A DNA stretch of 64,000 nt from Brachycybe producta (taxonomy: Eukaryota; Arthropoda; Diplopoda; Playtdesmida; Andrognathidae): contig JAUPFP010000047.1 in the NCBI GenBank assembly GCA_036925085.1, positions 611,501 to 675,500 on the forward strand, in the 5' to 3' direction. The notes under the pieces are model-generated. The model made no database searches. It saw only the letters and a program-made list of their open reading frames with translations, and was not told the origin of the DNA. The translations under genes and the position numbers were made by a program. This document shows, piece by piece, positions 22,434 through 36,325 of this stretch; position 1 is the first letter of the stretch, and the number at the start of each line of letters is the position of its first letter.

Positions 22434-24113
22434 AGCTCCTTGTTACTTCCCCTGAAGGAGGTTAGAATAAGCTGAGACAACATCACGTGACTTCGTGAAG
22501 CCAAAAATTTGGGTGGGAGAAAAATAGTCGCCATTTTGCTCAGACGTTTGTTTGTCGTTTCTATTTAAAGTATTCCTAAGGCCTTGTTTCCATTGGGGCG
22601 AAAATTTGAACTTTTTGAAAATTTCAACTGGTGAAAAATAAAAGAAACGTGACCCCCGCCTATGATAGTGAATGGGCGGGAGCCACGTTCATTTTTTAAT
22701 TTAATGTAAATAAACTTTTCTTTAAGAAATAAAGAAAATAACGTCGTAATTTTATCATGAAACTGAATATATAAACTTTTTTTTCAGGGTCTTTGCAATA
22801 TGGCCGATAAACCACACCCCTGCATTTCCACCCCCAAAACTTGGCTTCACCTTCGTGCTCCCCCTGCTCATTATTCGGTCATTTTTTAATTTCTTCTTAG
22901 CCTACTAGTCGGCGGCGCTTATTAACGACTAAGAAAAAAATTGTCAATGGCAGCAAATACTTTTAGCAAATCAGAAATTTAAATTCGAAATCTTAATTAA
23001 CTTTTATCATATATGACACGTTAGATGAATTTTTTAAAAAAAATTAAAATAATCAGCTTCTTCCATTGCATTGAAAAAATGAAAATAGCTTGTAAAACGG
23101 CGGCAGCTAGTCTTAGCCATGGTCTTAAATTGTTTAGAGGCTAGGAATTAGAGCGTCTTTTATGTAAGATTTTCACGTTGTTTATTTTCGTCGAAAACGG
23201 GTTTATTCGCCTTCAAAAGTCGTTTGTTAAGGGCGACCCAGTTCTTAAAATGATGCCGAAGATACAGACGTAGGTAGGGCATCTTTTGTTTTAATTATAA
23301 TATAAACAGGTGAAATGTTGGTTCCTTTTTTTTGTTTTTACAACCTGTTGCTCATTTGGGCCGAAACACTTAAATTTTTGGGCGCTTCCATTGTTGTTTT
23401 GTGTTCAGGGGGGTTGGGTTGGTGGGTGGGTCGGCCTGGGTCGATAGAGCGTCTCCTCCTTGGCCCTGTTTATAACAACAACGAAGCCGCATCCATTTAA
23501 TTGTTTCGATTTAATAAGCGGTTAACTAATGAGTTTATTGAAATTAGGTTGAGATTTCATTTGTGTGTTGTCACGAAGGGAGGCGACACAGGGGAGTGAA
23601 TCTTGTAAAGTACACTTGCAAGCCGTTTTATTTTTTATCCTCACTTTTCAGAATTGAATTATATTCGGTGGATCCAGTAAAACGCGGATAAAAATAATAA
23701 AATGGAGGATTGCCATACGTGTTACCGTAGCCATCTCTATATAAAAAAAGACCTGTTTAATTGTGAAAAAGTCTCACAGAAAAAAGGACATTCATGAATC
23801 TGGCGCTGCGGTCACCTCTAAGTAAGGGGTACGACATATAAGAAAAGCACCTACTAGATTCACTTGAGATTCACAGCAAAGTGTAAGTATGGCAAGCCGT
23901 TTTTACATTTTATCCACATTTTTTCGCGGATAAGAAGTAAAAACGGCTTGCTGTGCCGTATTAGATTCACCCTCGTTGTCAGTCCCCTTCCTTGCCTTTT
24001 AGAATGGCTACTTATTACACTGGGAGAAGTGTAATTGGAGCCTAATGCTTGTACCTTTTCAAAGGAATCAGGGAATAGTCAAGGTTTGAAGAAAAGTCAC
24101 GGAATTTATTTTC
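22434..24113. other. intergenic; partial MITE, no gene
   Basis: 22580-22700 begins ggccttgtttccattggggc after taa and matches the left part of the complete element at 51776-51960; its other end is missing. The remainder is AT-rich. 23630-23960 contains repeated aagccgttttta..tttatcc sequence in both orientations, a likely decayed repeat. Confidence 0.45.
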
Positions 24114-25023
24114 TTAAGAGCCTAGATATAGCGTTTATTTCAAAATTTCTCCGAATGTAGGCGCTGCGATCGTTGTTGATTGAAAAACGGTTTTTTAACG
24201 TTTTTTCTCCCGATTCGAAGTCACATAATAATTAATAGGAAAATAATTTCGCGTGCTAATCTTATAAAAAGGAAATACCGTGAGGCCAATAGATTAATGC
24301 ACGTGCTAATTTTTATGTGATTGTTGTAAGTCGTTTTTAATGGGAGTTCTTCAAATGTTTGGGTGACGGTTTTTTGCTCCTATGAGACTTAACATGGAGT
24401 TAAAAAAACGTAAGATTTTAAATGTTATTTAAAAATAGAAAGCCCTTTTAAAATTCAGAAAAAGGAATAATCCTGAAGGCAATAAACACGTGTAAGTACG
24501 TGCTAATTTTTCTGATTGCTCTAAATCATTTTTAATAAGAGTTCTCTTAACTTTTGTTGGACGGTGTTTTAGTCCTATGGGACTTAACATGGAGTTCAAA
24601 AACGTACGATTTTAAACGTTATTAAAAAATAGAAGGACCTTTTCAAAATTTATAAAAACGAAACATCGTGAAGCCAATACATGAATATATGTGCTAATTA
24701 TTTTGTTATTGTTCTAAATTGTTTTTAACGAGAGTTTTTCAAATGTTTGTGGGACGGTTTTGGGGCCAATGGGTTTTAACATGGGGTTAAAAAAACGAAC
24801 GACTTTGGACCATGTTTAAAAATAGAAGGACCTTTTCAAAAATTATATAAATCGAGCACGTGAAGAACAATACTTTTTATTGCATTTTGCGCTTTAATGT
24901 ATTTTAATTGAGCAATTTTGAGGCGATTTCTTGCAGTTTTAGTAACACCCCATATAAGAACACTCATTTGGCTCGTTGTCGTCTGCTCAAAACAACAAGA
25001 TGGACGTGGATCTAGGCTCTTAA
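24114..25023. mobile_element. TTAA-flanked non-autonomous element (copy 2)
   Basis: Begins TTAAGAGCCTAG and ends CTAGGCTCTTAA, like 2062-2902. The interior has about three tandem units of 190-220 bp, each with aacatggagtt followed by acgtacgattttaaacg-type sequence and an aatagaaggaccttt block. The related wording in copy 1 (aacatgagctaaaaaa) shows common origin. Confidence 0.6.
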
Positions 25024-26302
25024 ATTCCAATTCCAGTGAATCAAAATCCAAAAAAAAAAACTCTAAATATTAATAATTCTAAAAAGGGCTCAGGAATGCT
25101 GTACAAGTATTAAAAAGTTTAAAAAAGGATATAAATGCAATAATTTCTAAATGAAATTTCGACTTGGAAGACTTGGATTTTTACCAAAAAATAAAAACCG
25201 ACAAATGCTTTCAAGAGCACTAAAATTGCTCAGGTTGGCCCAGAAGTATCAAAATGCAAAAGGTTCAAGAATTTATAAAATTCTAATGAAAATCGGTAGC
25301 AACCGTGATATTCAAAATAAAAATAAAAATGTTTGAAGTCTAGGTGAAATATAGTTTTTTAACTCCGAATTTTGTTTTCCGAATTCGGAGATTGGGAAGA
25401 ACACTTTGGATACCTAGGTACAAGGAGTGATGCTGTGGTCACTCAAGTTCACTTGAATCTAGGCAAGTAGCCGAACGGGCAACTTTAGCTGAAACCAAAG
25501 CTAAAATAATTCCAAGTGTAAATAAAGATGGTAGAATTTACTCTTATTTCTGAAGTCTTGTTTACATAATGTTTGTTTAGGATAGACTACTACTCTATTG
25601 GGGGATAGCCTTCTTTCTCTGTGTGACTTTCAAGACGAGATTACAAAATAAGAAGGGTTAATTGGTGTCCCTTTCTTGTATAAAGGGCGCGCCAAACTAT
25701 TCTTAAACATTGTAAAAAAAAACCAATTATTACAATTCCATTAAGATTCATTTAGAAAGCAATAAATTTTATATGGAAAACTTAATAAAAGACCTCAAAA
25801 GAAAAGAGTTTTCAGCGCTTTTCTCTTTTGAGCCAACATTTATTATTGGCTCCCCCTTGCTCTTTAGAAAAGAAGAGTTCGTATGTAATTGGGGTCTATT
25901 TTTGAGAGGTTTTTTTTGGGAGGTTTGTCGTTTATTCAACTTGTTTGTTAACTTTGTTTTATCTTTAACTCCCATAATAACAATTATAGGGTTTATAGGG
26001 TCCGATGGATGGTTGGGGGTTTCTTTTTTTTATCTTCCATTCTTATTGGTTTTTTTTATCAGTTTCATTGTTGTTTACATTTGGTATTTTTTTTTGTGTC
26101 ATTTTCACCTTCGTTTCCATTCATTTGTTTCCCCCCTTTTTTCTTCTTGCTATATCTTTAATTATCTTATTGAAATTGGTAACACTGGCCTCTTTTTTTA
26201 AAAAAAAACTATAAAGTCTTTCCTTCCACACCTTAATTCGAAGAGAATTTTGAACTTGTCCTCTCTGGTGCGTGATGGAAGCGCCGCCTTTTTTTTTTCA
26301 CA

Positions 26303-26490
26303 GGCGGCTGTAGACAGATTCAGAATTTGTTTGGCTCCACCCTTTTATGAGCGTCATCAATTTCTAATTGGTTTGTTACTGGGTCTGATGTCACATGCCT
26401 CGCCCTTTTTATTTTTAATTCGTTGATATTTTGTCTTGACGCGCATGAAAGGGCGGAGCCAAAGAGAGACTGAAGCTGTCTACAGATGCC
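26303..26490. mobile_element. MITE, ggctccgccctttt family (copy 1)
   Basis: The ends ggcggctgtagacag and ctgtctacagatgcc are inverted; subterminal tttggctccacccttttatg and catgaaagggcggagccaaa are also inverted. The core (aattggtttgtta, ctgatgtcacatgc) matches the element at 54541-54712. Confidence 0.65.
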
Positions 26491-27566
26491 TGTCTTATTT
26501 CTAGTTGGTTTTTTTTTATCTTTCTCTCAAAGTCTGTTTCGTTCAATTTGCTTTATTAGATATGCAATAGGTAACCTACTATAAAGGAGAAGTTTCATTT
26601 TGTCACCTGTAATGGAAATTATAATGTAAGGATCCTGTGTTTTTCTTTTCTTCGGAAGAGGTTTTTTTTCGGGTCTGCAGTTGTTCTTCTGTTTGTGGAA
26701 CTTAAAAAGTTGTGTCTTCCTAACTTGTTAAACTTAAAATTTTAAGTTCTCATTTGTTTACATCCAAAAAAAAATGCATTTTACTTTTTATCCTACGCTT
26801 AACATAATGAGGTTTTTTTAATAAGTGAGTTTTATCGTTTAAGTATTATGTTGTTGGCCTCTTTTTTTTTGTTGGGAGATTTCAACTAGTATTTTAAAAG
26901 TGTGTTTGTGATTTTTTGATATTGAGGTTTCTAATTTTGTTTGGATTTTTTTTTCCACCACAACTTTTGTGAGAGCCGTAACAAACAAGACTTGAGTGAG
27001 ACTCATTTCGCGGTTCCTTCGATGGGTTCGTGTTTTTTGACATCATCGTCCTCCTCCACCACCTACTTCTCCTTGTTCTCTTTTGTAAATTCTTCCATAC
27101 ATTTTGTACAGTTTACAGACAGAACTTAACATCTGCTACTCCTGTGGAGTCTTCTTCCCCCTAACTTCTCCTCCTCCTCCTCCTCCTCCTCTTCCTCCTG
27201 GTTTACAATCCAAACACCCACTAGACATCCAGAAGTTGGCGTGTACTTTGTGAACCCATCCAATTCAGTGATTTCTAGTCCACCCTCATCACAAACTATG
27301 GTCAAAAAAACAGTGAACTCTATTTAGAGTTTTGACTTTTCTGTTCTTTTTCTGAGCCACACCTGGATTCGTATAAATTAATTAACTCTCTTGAGTTTTG
27401 GACTGTTCCACTATTGTTATTATTAGGAGTACTATTTACTAACCAGGTGTTTGTTTTTGTCTTCTTTCTTTCTTGTTGTTTCTACTTTCTAAAATGGCGA
27501 ATGGATTTCGTTTGTTGGTTCCATTCAAAAGTGTGTTGTATTTGTGAAGGACTGTGAAGAAAGGGG

Positions 27567-27775
27567 ATGGAGGTGAAGAAGAGAGGCGGAGACGGTTCTT
27601 CGTCTAAAGGTGGGACACGAGGAGGAGGAGAAGGGTCGTGTGTGGGTGTTGGAGGTCTGGGCCATCGATGTCGTATGGAGGACACATTGGGACGGGCCTT
27701 CCTTCGACACCAGAGGCGAGGGCAGTGTCCATGTCGAGACTGTTTATCCAACAACAAGCATTTTACCATAAGAGG
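27567..27775 (+). other. unassigned G-rich ORF, possible exon
   Basis: A locally GC-rich patch encodes a basic, Gly/Ser-rich ORF on the + strand (MEVKKRGGDGSSSK..., then HRCRMEDTLGRAF). A good donor (aag then gtggga) follows the SSSK codons at about 27612. It may be a 5' coding or leader exon of an unseen gene, or of the RhoGAP gene downstream. A Pro-rich ORF on the opposite strand is equally open, so coding status is unproved and no function is assigned. Confidence 0.2.
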
Positions 27776-28699
27776 CAAGAACAAAGAATTTCTTTCTTTT
27801 TCTAATTCATTAATTCATTCATTCAAGTATATACAAAAAAAGGGGTGTTCATGTTTAAATTGTGGGTTGTAGGAGAGTGCATTTCTCAAGGAGATCCATT
27901 AGAAAGGGTACAACCTTAGATAGGGTGACATTCGATTAAATGTTGTATAATGGTAATAGATATACAGTATAGAGAGCCTGTTCAACATTATCATTTTTCT
28001 CCATTTTTGAGGTTGTTTTAAAGGTTTTTTTTTATTATCAATAATGGAATGTCTTGACTGGTTCACGGAGTAAAGTCCGTTCTTGTACACGGCCCTGAAA
28101 ACACCCATGGTGTGTGGCTGCATTTTGTGCTCGTACACGGTTGCCACACACTCTTCCTGAAAATCCTGGCCTGGCAAACCTTGAAATGTCATGGAATTGG
28201 AAAATTTTCAAGAGAGTCAGTCAGAGGAATTTTGCAAAACAAAATCTGTAAAACTTGAAATTTATTTTCTCAAATTCCAGAGATTAAAAAAAAAACGGCC
28301 AAAAATCTAAAAAAAAATGTAAATGGTCTAAAAGGGGCTCAGGAGGGCTCAATGGGGCCCAGAAGTCTCAATAAGCTTAAAAAAGGATGAAGATTCAAAG
28401 ATTCGTTGGAAAAAAAAATGCGAAAAACAGGATTGCTACTCATCAGGAAACCTGGCAATGTGAGGGAATTAGAAAGTTTTCGGGGGAAATGTATACAGTG
28501 TTATATTGTAGTGTAGAGAAAGTTGTTTCTGAGAAACAAAAACCTGAAAAATGTCCAACTTTGGTATGGTAAACCTGGAAAAGTAAGGGAATTTCAGAAA
28601 TGAAAATCGGTGGCGACGCTGGTATAGTCTGGGTTGATTTTATGGCAATTGGTGTTCCAAGTTGCACTTGCACCTTACACTTCTTACCAATGGTGTTAT

Positions 28700-29917
28700 C
28701 ATCAAGACGTTTTTGGTGTGTTTAGCATACTAGAAATAGGTGAGTTTTGACATCACTGATGCTCAGTGGAGTGTATTAGCTGTGTTGCAATTAATGATGT
28801 CTCAACTGGCCGGAAAGATTTAGAACTCTCATAGCTCAAGGAGCGTACAACCGTCCACTTTGATAACCCTGGCTAAAGAATAAATAGAAAGTCATTCATG
28901 TCACTTTACAAAGTTCACTGGATTTTTGCAAATGTTTCAAAGAGTCGCATGCCAGACAATGTATCCTATTGATGACAGAATTAGTTCCTGGCACAATTCT
29001 ACACTTTTTGTCACTAGCTGGGAATGCTGTTTTCACTGCCAAGGGCTGTTGTTACATAGGCCTACATACAGGCATAAGTGAGAAAAGTGTTATTTGCAAA
29101 GATCCAAGTAAAGACTGACATATGAATGCGCTCTTCACTGCAACAGGCCGTGATTCGATGAGAGGTAGCAGACAGTAGTATCAAAAGACAAGAAATGCAA
29201 TGACAGTGCTGCCAATATGGAGTGTCTGTTGTGTTCGGCTGGATACAGATGTTCAATTCTGGCTTGTCTATTTTGTTTTCTTTTGAAATTTGATGTGGGC
29301 AGCGCAACACCTATTTTATTTTTTATTTTAAGTTAAAAACAGCTTTAAAAATATTGAAAAGCGCCACGGACGTGAATGTGAGGGGGGGGGGGGGGGTTAT
29401 AGGGGCGCTGACATGACATCGTTAATACCATTATTGTTGGAGAAAAACCGTCTTTAAAAAAATATTTCTAACGCCTTAATTAAAATATAAACGGTATGTC
29501 ATGAACAGGAAAACAAAATTAACTTACTTTGATAATTATCTGTTGTATTCTGATTAAACGCTCACAAGAGGAGTAAAAGCCCGACTCAGTATCCCGTACA
29601 AATCTTCTCCTTTAGCAGATCTATTTTTCCGTTGAGTCGCCTAGCAAAAACTAGATCCAAAGGAAAAGGTTTGCTAGTCGTGTATATGGATCGGGCTTTT
29701 TCGCCGGTTGTGGACGTTTTATCGGAATTACATCAAGGTATGAAGGTAGGTTTCTTTTCTTTTCTTAATAACATACCGTTTTATTTTTTTTAAGTCGTTC
29801 GAAATATTTTTAAAAACGTTTTTTCGCAAGCAATTCCCGCAGTAGCCAATCACAGTGTTACGAGCGTAACGAGCTCGTAGCTATAGGGTTACAGACAGAC
29901 AGACGGACGGTCGGTTG
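28700..29917. other. intergenic, no gene seen
   Basis: AT-rich with a G run at 29383-29396. ttttggatctatttttc-like sequence at about 29618 (inverted near 29655) suggests another decayed short element. No exon recognised. Confidence 0.4.
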
Positions 29918-29925
29918 GTCAAATG

Positions 29926-30814
29926 CAGTGTTGGGGAGTATTTTAAATCATTTGTATTTGAAATACACCCATTAAATAATGTATTTGTATTTTGAAATTA
30001 CTTTTTATTTATAACTAGTGGGGTGTAACCCGTCATAAATGACGGGAGCAAAATTCACAGGCAATTGTGCGCATGCACGTCGTTTGTTCCTTTTTTACTC
30101 CTTTCATTTCAATTTCAGTCACCCCCTCCCACTTTTCCCCCTCCACGTTTCTTTCTCTTCACCCCCCCCCTTTCTACACTTTCCAACCTTTTCCCCTTTC
30201 CAATTTAATATCATGGGGTTCTTGGATTTGAAGGGTGCAACATATAGTTGACCTTGAGAAAAAAAGCTGTTCATTTATTCATTTAAATTTATATAAATTC
30301 CGTTTATATAAATTTTGTTACACACACACACACACACACACACACAGATCTGGCTTAATATATATATAATAATAATATTTTAGTATTTTAATTACTACAA
30401 AATACTATTTAAAAAAATAGCTACTTTCAAAAGATTATTTTTTTTACTTTAGCAAAACTTTGACAAACTTAAATTGGCATGCCTTCGTTACATTGAAGAA
30501 AAACGAACGTTAGACATCCAAGAATTGGCACCAGTTTCCAAGCATCAAGGCTGCCTGCCCTTCATGAAGTTGAATGCAACTAACTTTATTCTCTCAAATG
30601 CAACTTTGACGGCAATTCCAATAAGAACTAGATTAAGTAACAAATGCGTTCAACAGTTATATTACTCCTCAAGACATACAAGATGAAGAAAATATTTTAG
30701 TATTTTAAATAAAAGTAAAACTTCGTATTTTGTATTTTAATTTAAATACATTTTCACGAAATTATTTTATATTTTATTTAAAAATACTTGTTAAAAGTAT
30801 TTTCCCCAACACTG
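29926..30814. mobile_element. non-autonomous hAT-type element
   Basis: Ends CAGTGTTGGGGA (29926) and TCCCCAACACTG (to 30814) are perfectly inverted for 12 bp, with subterminal atttgtatttgaaatac and gtattttgtattttaattta. The flanks gtcaaatg (29918-29925) and gttaaatg (30815-30822) are an 8-bp target duplication with one mismatch. The interior (from about 30010) looks like a second insertion beginning actagtggggtgtaaccc, with a (CA)n run at 30321-30347. No transposase. Confidence 0.8.
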
Positions 30815-30822
30815 GTTAAATG

Positions 30823-33800
30823 TCATGTGAAATATTTCAGTGAAATGAAATATTTCACGTGAGATATTTCAGTGGCACATCACTAGACAAAAATTTAAAC
30901 AACTGTCCTTTTCAAGGCTCCGTAGTTATCAATGTTAGTTAATGGATGTTTCACAAGTTATTTTAATATCTATAAGAACAATGAAACAATCTTTGTTTAG
31001 TTGAATTTAGTTGAAGTCGTTTTTAAGTCTCCGCAATACAAAGTACAAAAATGAATTTTTTTTTTATAACAGTGGCATTGGGGAGGAGAGCTGCTTCACG
31101 TCTTCACTTCTAAATTATGGTTTTTTGTTTTTTATTAAAACTAATATATGGAAACTAACCTTGAACAGTCATTTTGGAAAACGAAAACAATCGAACTTAA
31201 TGCGCGTTAGTTTTACACGATTTATTGCGTCATTTTGAGGTGAAGATAAATGCTTAAGCTCTTAACCATGCTTTGGAATTGGTTCTTGTGTTTGGAAACT
31301 TAAAGGAAATAATAGAAAAGTAGCTTCCTGAATCATCATTTGGGCTGTTGGGAACTGTAACAGCTGTTCTAGCTCTTAGGGTTCTACCGATTATACCGGC
31401 GTTGATAGTCAATCGGTATTAGTTAATGCCGATTATGCCGATACTTTTAATGGTAATTTGGTAAACAAAGATCATATAAGATTACAAAGAACGTGTATTA
31501 TATGTAGGCTACATGTAGATGTTATGTTGGCACCATATAGCCTCCTCATATTATGAGCTTTTCTATGGCGTCATATTGGAGGAGAAATGATAAGTTTGAT
31601 AACATACGAACCACATTCGGATCTTTGTTGTTGTAGATTTTGTCTAGGAATCAGGACCTTCCTTCTGGATTTCTTCTATATTTTTTTAAAGCCAGACTGC
31701 ATATTTGCTTTCGGCGGCTTTACAGCTACAACGTACTGCTGCTACTAAAAGCAGTGAAGTCAATACTGCATATTCGTGTCAAAATCTAACCTCAACCCTG
31801 TTGAAAAAAATGATACGTCGTAATTAGCTGACCTGCTTTTCTATGCTTTGTTACTGGAAGCTTCAAAAAAACAAGCAAGCAAGCAGCAGCAGCTTGCTTT
31901 GTTTTTAAAGATGCATGAAAACGAAAACATGCAGTAACATGAAAAGCTACAAAAAAAGCAATGCAAAACTTATAGTTACATAAAGCATAATATGCAGTCT
32001 GGCCCTTTAGGGTCTTAGTTTCCTGACACAGCTTTTGAGAAGATTTCTAACTACTCCTGTTGGCAAAATCCAATTTAGATTTTTCTTGATTTATTTCATG
32101 CGTTTTCTTTACACTTTTTTATATTAATGTTGTATAAATTTCTTATATATATAAATCTCATATTTAGATATAACACTGCAGGGAAGGGAGTGTTTGGTTT
32201 TTAAATGTTTTTGCTCCATCATCACAAAGTGTTCTCAATTGAGTTATGTGTGTGTGTATGTGTTTACACGAGATTGTTTGTTGACCTACATGAGTGACCT
32301 CTTCCGGTGGTGGAAGTTTTTTTTATGTCTTAAATAATATTTATGAGACAGAAAATTTGTACAAGTTTGTTCTTTTCTTGTTTTTGAACAAACTCAGTGT
32401 GACACAAGAACCAAGAAACATATTGTTTCAAAGAGACTGAGACTGAGAGAGAGAGAGAGACAAGAATTTAAGACTGTTGTCAGCATCTCTTATTTATACT
32501 TGTGTTCAGAATGTTTATTGATAGTTCTCGTTAAGGTTATTAAGAAAGGGTTAAAGGGAGAGAGGGTGCGTCCTAGAAGGTCTTTAAATATATTTGGGTG
32601 GTAAAGATACATGAATTTAATGAAGGCCCACTTTGTTTGCTCAATCAGTCTACTAGCTATACAGCTGTTCAACATTATTTATGGAAGTGAAATCAAATAT
32701 GTAATTTATAAAGCAGTCCTTTCCCCTCCCCCCCCCCCCCCCCGATGAGAAGAATTAAAATTGTGTTGTTATAGAATCTATGTACTTAAGTTCTTTATTG
32801 CTACCTGTATTTTATGCACACGTGTGACCTGCAAGCAGCCATGAAACCCTGTGGCAGAGAGACAACAGTCCAAATAAAGCAAAAATTCGAATTCCAAAAA
32901 TTCGAAAAAAATGGGGGGAATCATGATTTCTAATCTATTCTGGTTGGCTGCGTTCGTCGAGTAATCTGCATCTTGCAATCACACACAGTAAATTGGTTAT
33001 CGTTATCAATCTTATCATATGTCTCTGAAAATGAGAAGAACTTTTGTTTGCAAATTAGTTAAAGATGGTTTTACTGTAGTAGATAACTGAACACCTTCCC
33101 TATTTTTTTAGATTCAGCTTCTCTAGATTTAAGCTTCCCGTTAAAGCAGCGATGACTTTGGCAATATTTAAAGCAAGATTCATTGAAACGCTGTTTTTCG
33201 TATTTTTGTGTAAGAAACTGTGCGACTTTCCCATCCAATATTTGACTTATTCTTGCACGAAATCTTGCATGTTCAACAAAAACAGTGTAATCGCTGCTTA
33301 ATGATACCAGATATGAGACGAGTGGCTGCAAAAATAATTGTTATGAATCTCCTGCCATTGTACGTACTAACAGTAATAGCCGACTTGTCTGAAAATTTTA
33401 TATGAAACTTAAAACAAGTCTTATGATTCAAGTGAGACTGGCAAATCATGCACGATTAGCTCATTGCTAATTGGCTAGTCACTATTGACTAATAGATGAA
33501 CATGCTAGTCACATTCTGGTCGTAACTTACTGGTTACTCATGAGTCATTATTGGTCACTGATGAGTTATTACTGGTCACTCATAGAGTCATTACTATTCG
33601 CAGTGATTAGTCTCCTCACCACGTAACTACAACCTCCTCGTTAGGTGAATTTCATTTTACAACAAGTGACTTTCTTCTCAAGAAGAAATAGGTCTACTTT
33701 TGTTTAAATAATTGTTGGCATGTTGATTTAGACCTAGAAGTAGTGAGTCACAAGACGAGATCCATCCCTTCCAGATTTTGTCAATTCAGAAATATAAAAA

Positions 33801-35087
33801 GAAAGTTTTGTGTTTGCTCAAACACTTCTTTTAGAAATGGCTCTTAGTACATTTTATTATTTTTCGACGCGTGCTTCTTCTTCTGTGTGCCCGTTCTTCA
33901 GGCTCCATGCTGAGTGACATCTTCCAACATTTTTTCTCGTTTATCTTCTGAACTGTGTTTGTGGTTTCATATACAGTATAACGGTTTTTTTACGAAGCAA
34001 ACTTTAGGTTAGTTAGTTTATGGGTGTAGTAAATGTTAGTTTAGGTTTGCAGCAACAAATGACAAAGAACTGCCTGAATCCACACAAATCAAGTACAATT
34101 ATGGCTCACTTTTTAGAGATGAGGTTTTTGGCCCATTTTTACCAGGCCTGTCTCTGTCTGAATTTATGGACGGTAATCTTTTGTGGAATCAAGATTTTGT
34201 CAACTTTTAAAACTGTTAAGAGCGCCCACTCTGTTCATTCGTTTGCTTATTTGTTTTAAGGTTATATTTTATTTTCAATTCCACCCTTCCTGGTTGTTTA
34301 GGTTTTGGCCCATTTTTGATTGGTGTAATTGATTTTGGAACAAAAAGAATATTTGACTAGCTTTTTGCCTCTTCTAGACAAGTTGTCCATCTTACTAAGG
34401 TATTGACCACTATTGATGCCTGTAGACGAGGAGTGCAAACCTATTATAAGAAACGTACGGTTGAATAATCTTGACCGGGGAGTGTATGGTGGCTGTGAAA
34501 GCTGTAAATCCTTGTTTAAGAGTTGTTTTTCGATGTTAAGTTTCGGTGTTTGATCCTAGAACCTTACACTTCGGGACAGGTAACTCATAATTGTTTTGAA
34601 TGGCGACGGATGTTCTGGCATACGTCGTGAAAACTACAACAGCGCCTTCTGGTGACTTTATTGTGAACTAAGCAGTTAGCTTATGAACGAATATTCATTT
34701 CGTCTTAAATGCTAGTAAAGCTTTTTCCCGGTATATGGGCGCTGCTGACGACGCTGCCATTGATGCTGCTGTCAACGCTACCTTCAAGCATTGGATTTTC
34801 CGAGTTGCCAATCCCTGAGTGTAATGGTCTAAGGTTTGATAGTGATAGATAAGATAACGCATTGTAATTGACTTATAAGTATCTCATTTATTTGGTTAAT
34901 GAAGTTATTACAGAATCTGACACTATCCTAACAGCTTAAACCATGGCATTTCTACTTGCTTGTGTACACAGAAATGTTCAGCGTTGAGAAACTACTTGAA
35001 TGAATTTTCCCGATGTTGTCATGTCACAGGTTTTAGTGCTTGTGCTCTAGTGTGCTTTTCCAAAGAAAAGAGTTCGGATAATACCTA
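30823..35087. other. intergenic, AT-rich, no gene seen
   Basis: Holds simple repeats ((GT)n about 32249, (GA)n about 32441-32460, a C run 32726-32743) and degenerate gtcac/gagtcatta repeats at 33450-33620. The segment 33150-33190 (gcaatatttaaagcaagatt) recurs at 39136-39160, a dispersed repeat. None of the ORFs shows a recognised domain. Confidence 0.4.
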
Positions 35088-35377
35088 GTACATACCTGAT
35101 AATTTAAATGCATTTAAATAATGTGTTCTACAGAGCCAACTGTGAAGGGCAAACAAACAATATATCGAATTCAATTTATTCAGTTAATAATCTGAAAATA
35201 TTGAGTTAATACTTAAATATAATATAGAAACTATTGACACAAAATATCGATTTAGTATTTCAATTTAAAATAATAATAATAATAATGTCAATTTTTATTT
35301 GGTTTATGTCCTTAATCGGATTCCGTATAATTCACCTAAACACATTTAATTTGAATTCATTTAACTCATGTGTGTAC
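35088..35377 (+). mobile_element. GTAC-ended MITE family, copy 2
   Basis: Starts gtacatacctgataatttaa and ends catgtgtgtac; collinear with 14885-15162. The sequence just outside the right end (aaagtatta) resembles that of the other copies, so the true boundary may be slightly wider. Confidence 0.75.
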
Positions 35378-36325
35378 AAAGTATTAGGGTAACATTTTTG
35401 CATTTCTTTTGTCTTTTTTATCGGAACTGATCAATACCCTCTGACCGCCCATTTTCATCCACTTCATCTGTGAAAGTCGGCTATTCTGCCATTCATTACT
35501 GTATGTTAACAGATTCTAGTTGAATTATCAGTTGAATGTTAAGAACATTGTTGTTTTTTTATTGTTGGAACAAATTACTTCAGCAAAACCACATTTAAAA
35601 AAAAATTAATTACAATTGGCTTGTTTTTCTTAAAAGTAATTTTAATTACTTTTCAAAATATATAGCCGACCACAGACATCAAATAAATTTAAGAAAATAA
35701 ACATGGCAATTATTAACACCCAAAGTTTGTATACAATTTTTTGGGCACCGTTATATATCCGATTTTTCACGTTATCCGTTTTCGTGTTGAACAGATTTTT
35801 ACTGTATTGGCAAGATATGCATGAATATGCAAATGATTGTTTAAAAAAGGATTGTTGCAAGACTTTTTGTTGACGTTCTAGAAAGAAAGAAAAAAAAAAA
35901 CAGTTAAATATTTTCAAACAATGTTAAATGCCATTAAAAATGTTACAAAGTAATTTAATAGCCCTCTCTCTCAACATAGAAATGATGTTAAAATATTATA
36001 CTTAAAAGTGAATGATAACTTGTTTTACTACCCACACTCGGAAAACGAAATATCGTCCAAATCAATAGAAAAACCTCCTTCAAATGTTAATTTCGTTTTA
36101 TCTAAAAGCAAATACCCGGTTGGTTTACTATCAAAAAGTGAAAATGCTCTAAAAATGCTTCAGGAGCGCTCAACTGACCCCAGAAGTCCCCCCCCCCTTT
36201 TTACTTGTGTAGGGTGCCTTTATGAGAGTTTACACAAGGGCGCCTCCTACCCACGCAGTGATGCTGGGAATAGCCCCCCCCTATGAAATTATCCTGCGGG
36301 CGCCACTGAATGTAAGTGTCAAGAG

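Larger units (their letters stand above)
25024..28700. other. intergenic, T-rich, with decayed repeats
   Basis: 25090-25330 and 28160-28640 are copies of a dispersed repeat (ggctcaggagggctcaatgg, gaaaatcggt). 25770-26215 is strongly T-rich, giving hydrophobic ORFs without family signature. (CTC)n lies at about 27168-27200. No confident gene. Confidence 0.4.

Noticed and set aside
25773-26214. Hydrophobic 142-aa ORF that looks like a multi-pass membrane protein
   Set aside because: The region is extremely T-rich, which yields Phe/Leu/Ile runs in any frame; a second frame is equally hydrophobic, and no family motif or exon border is seen.
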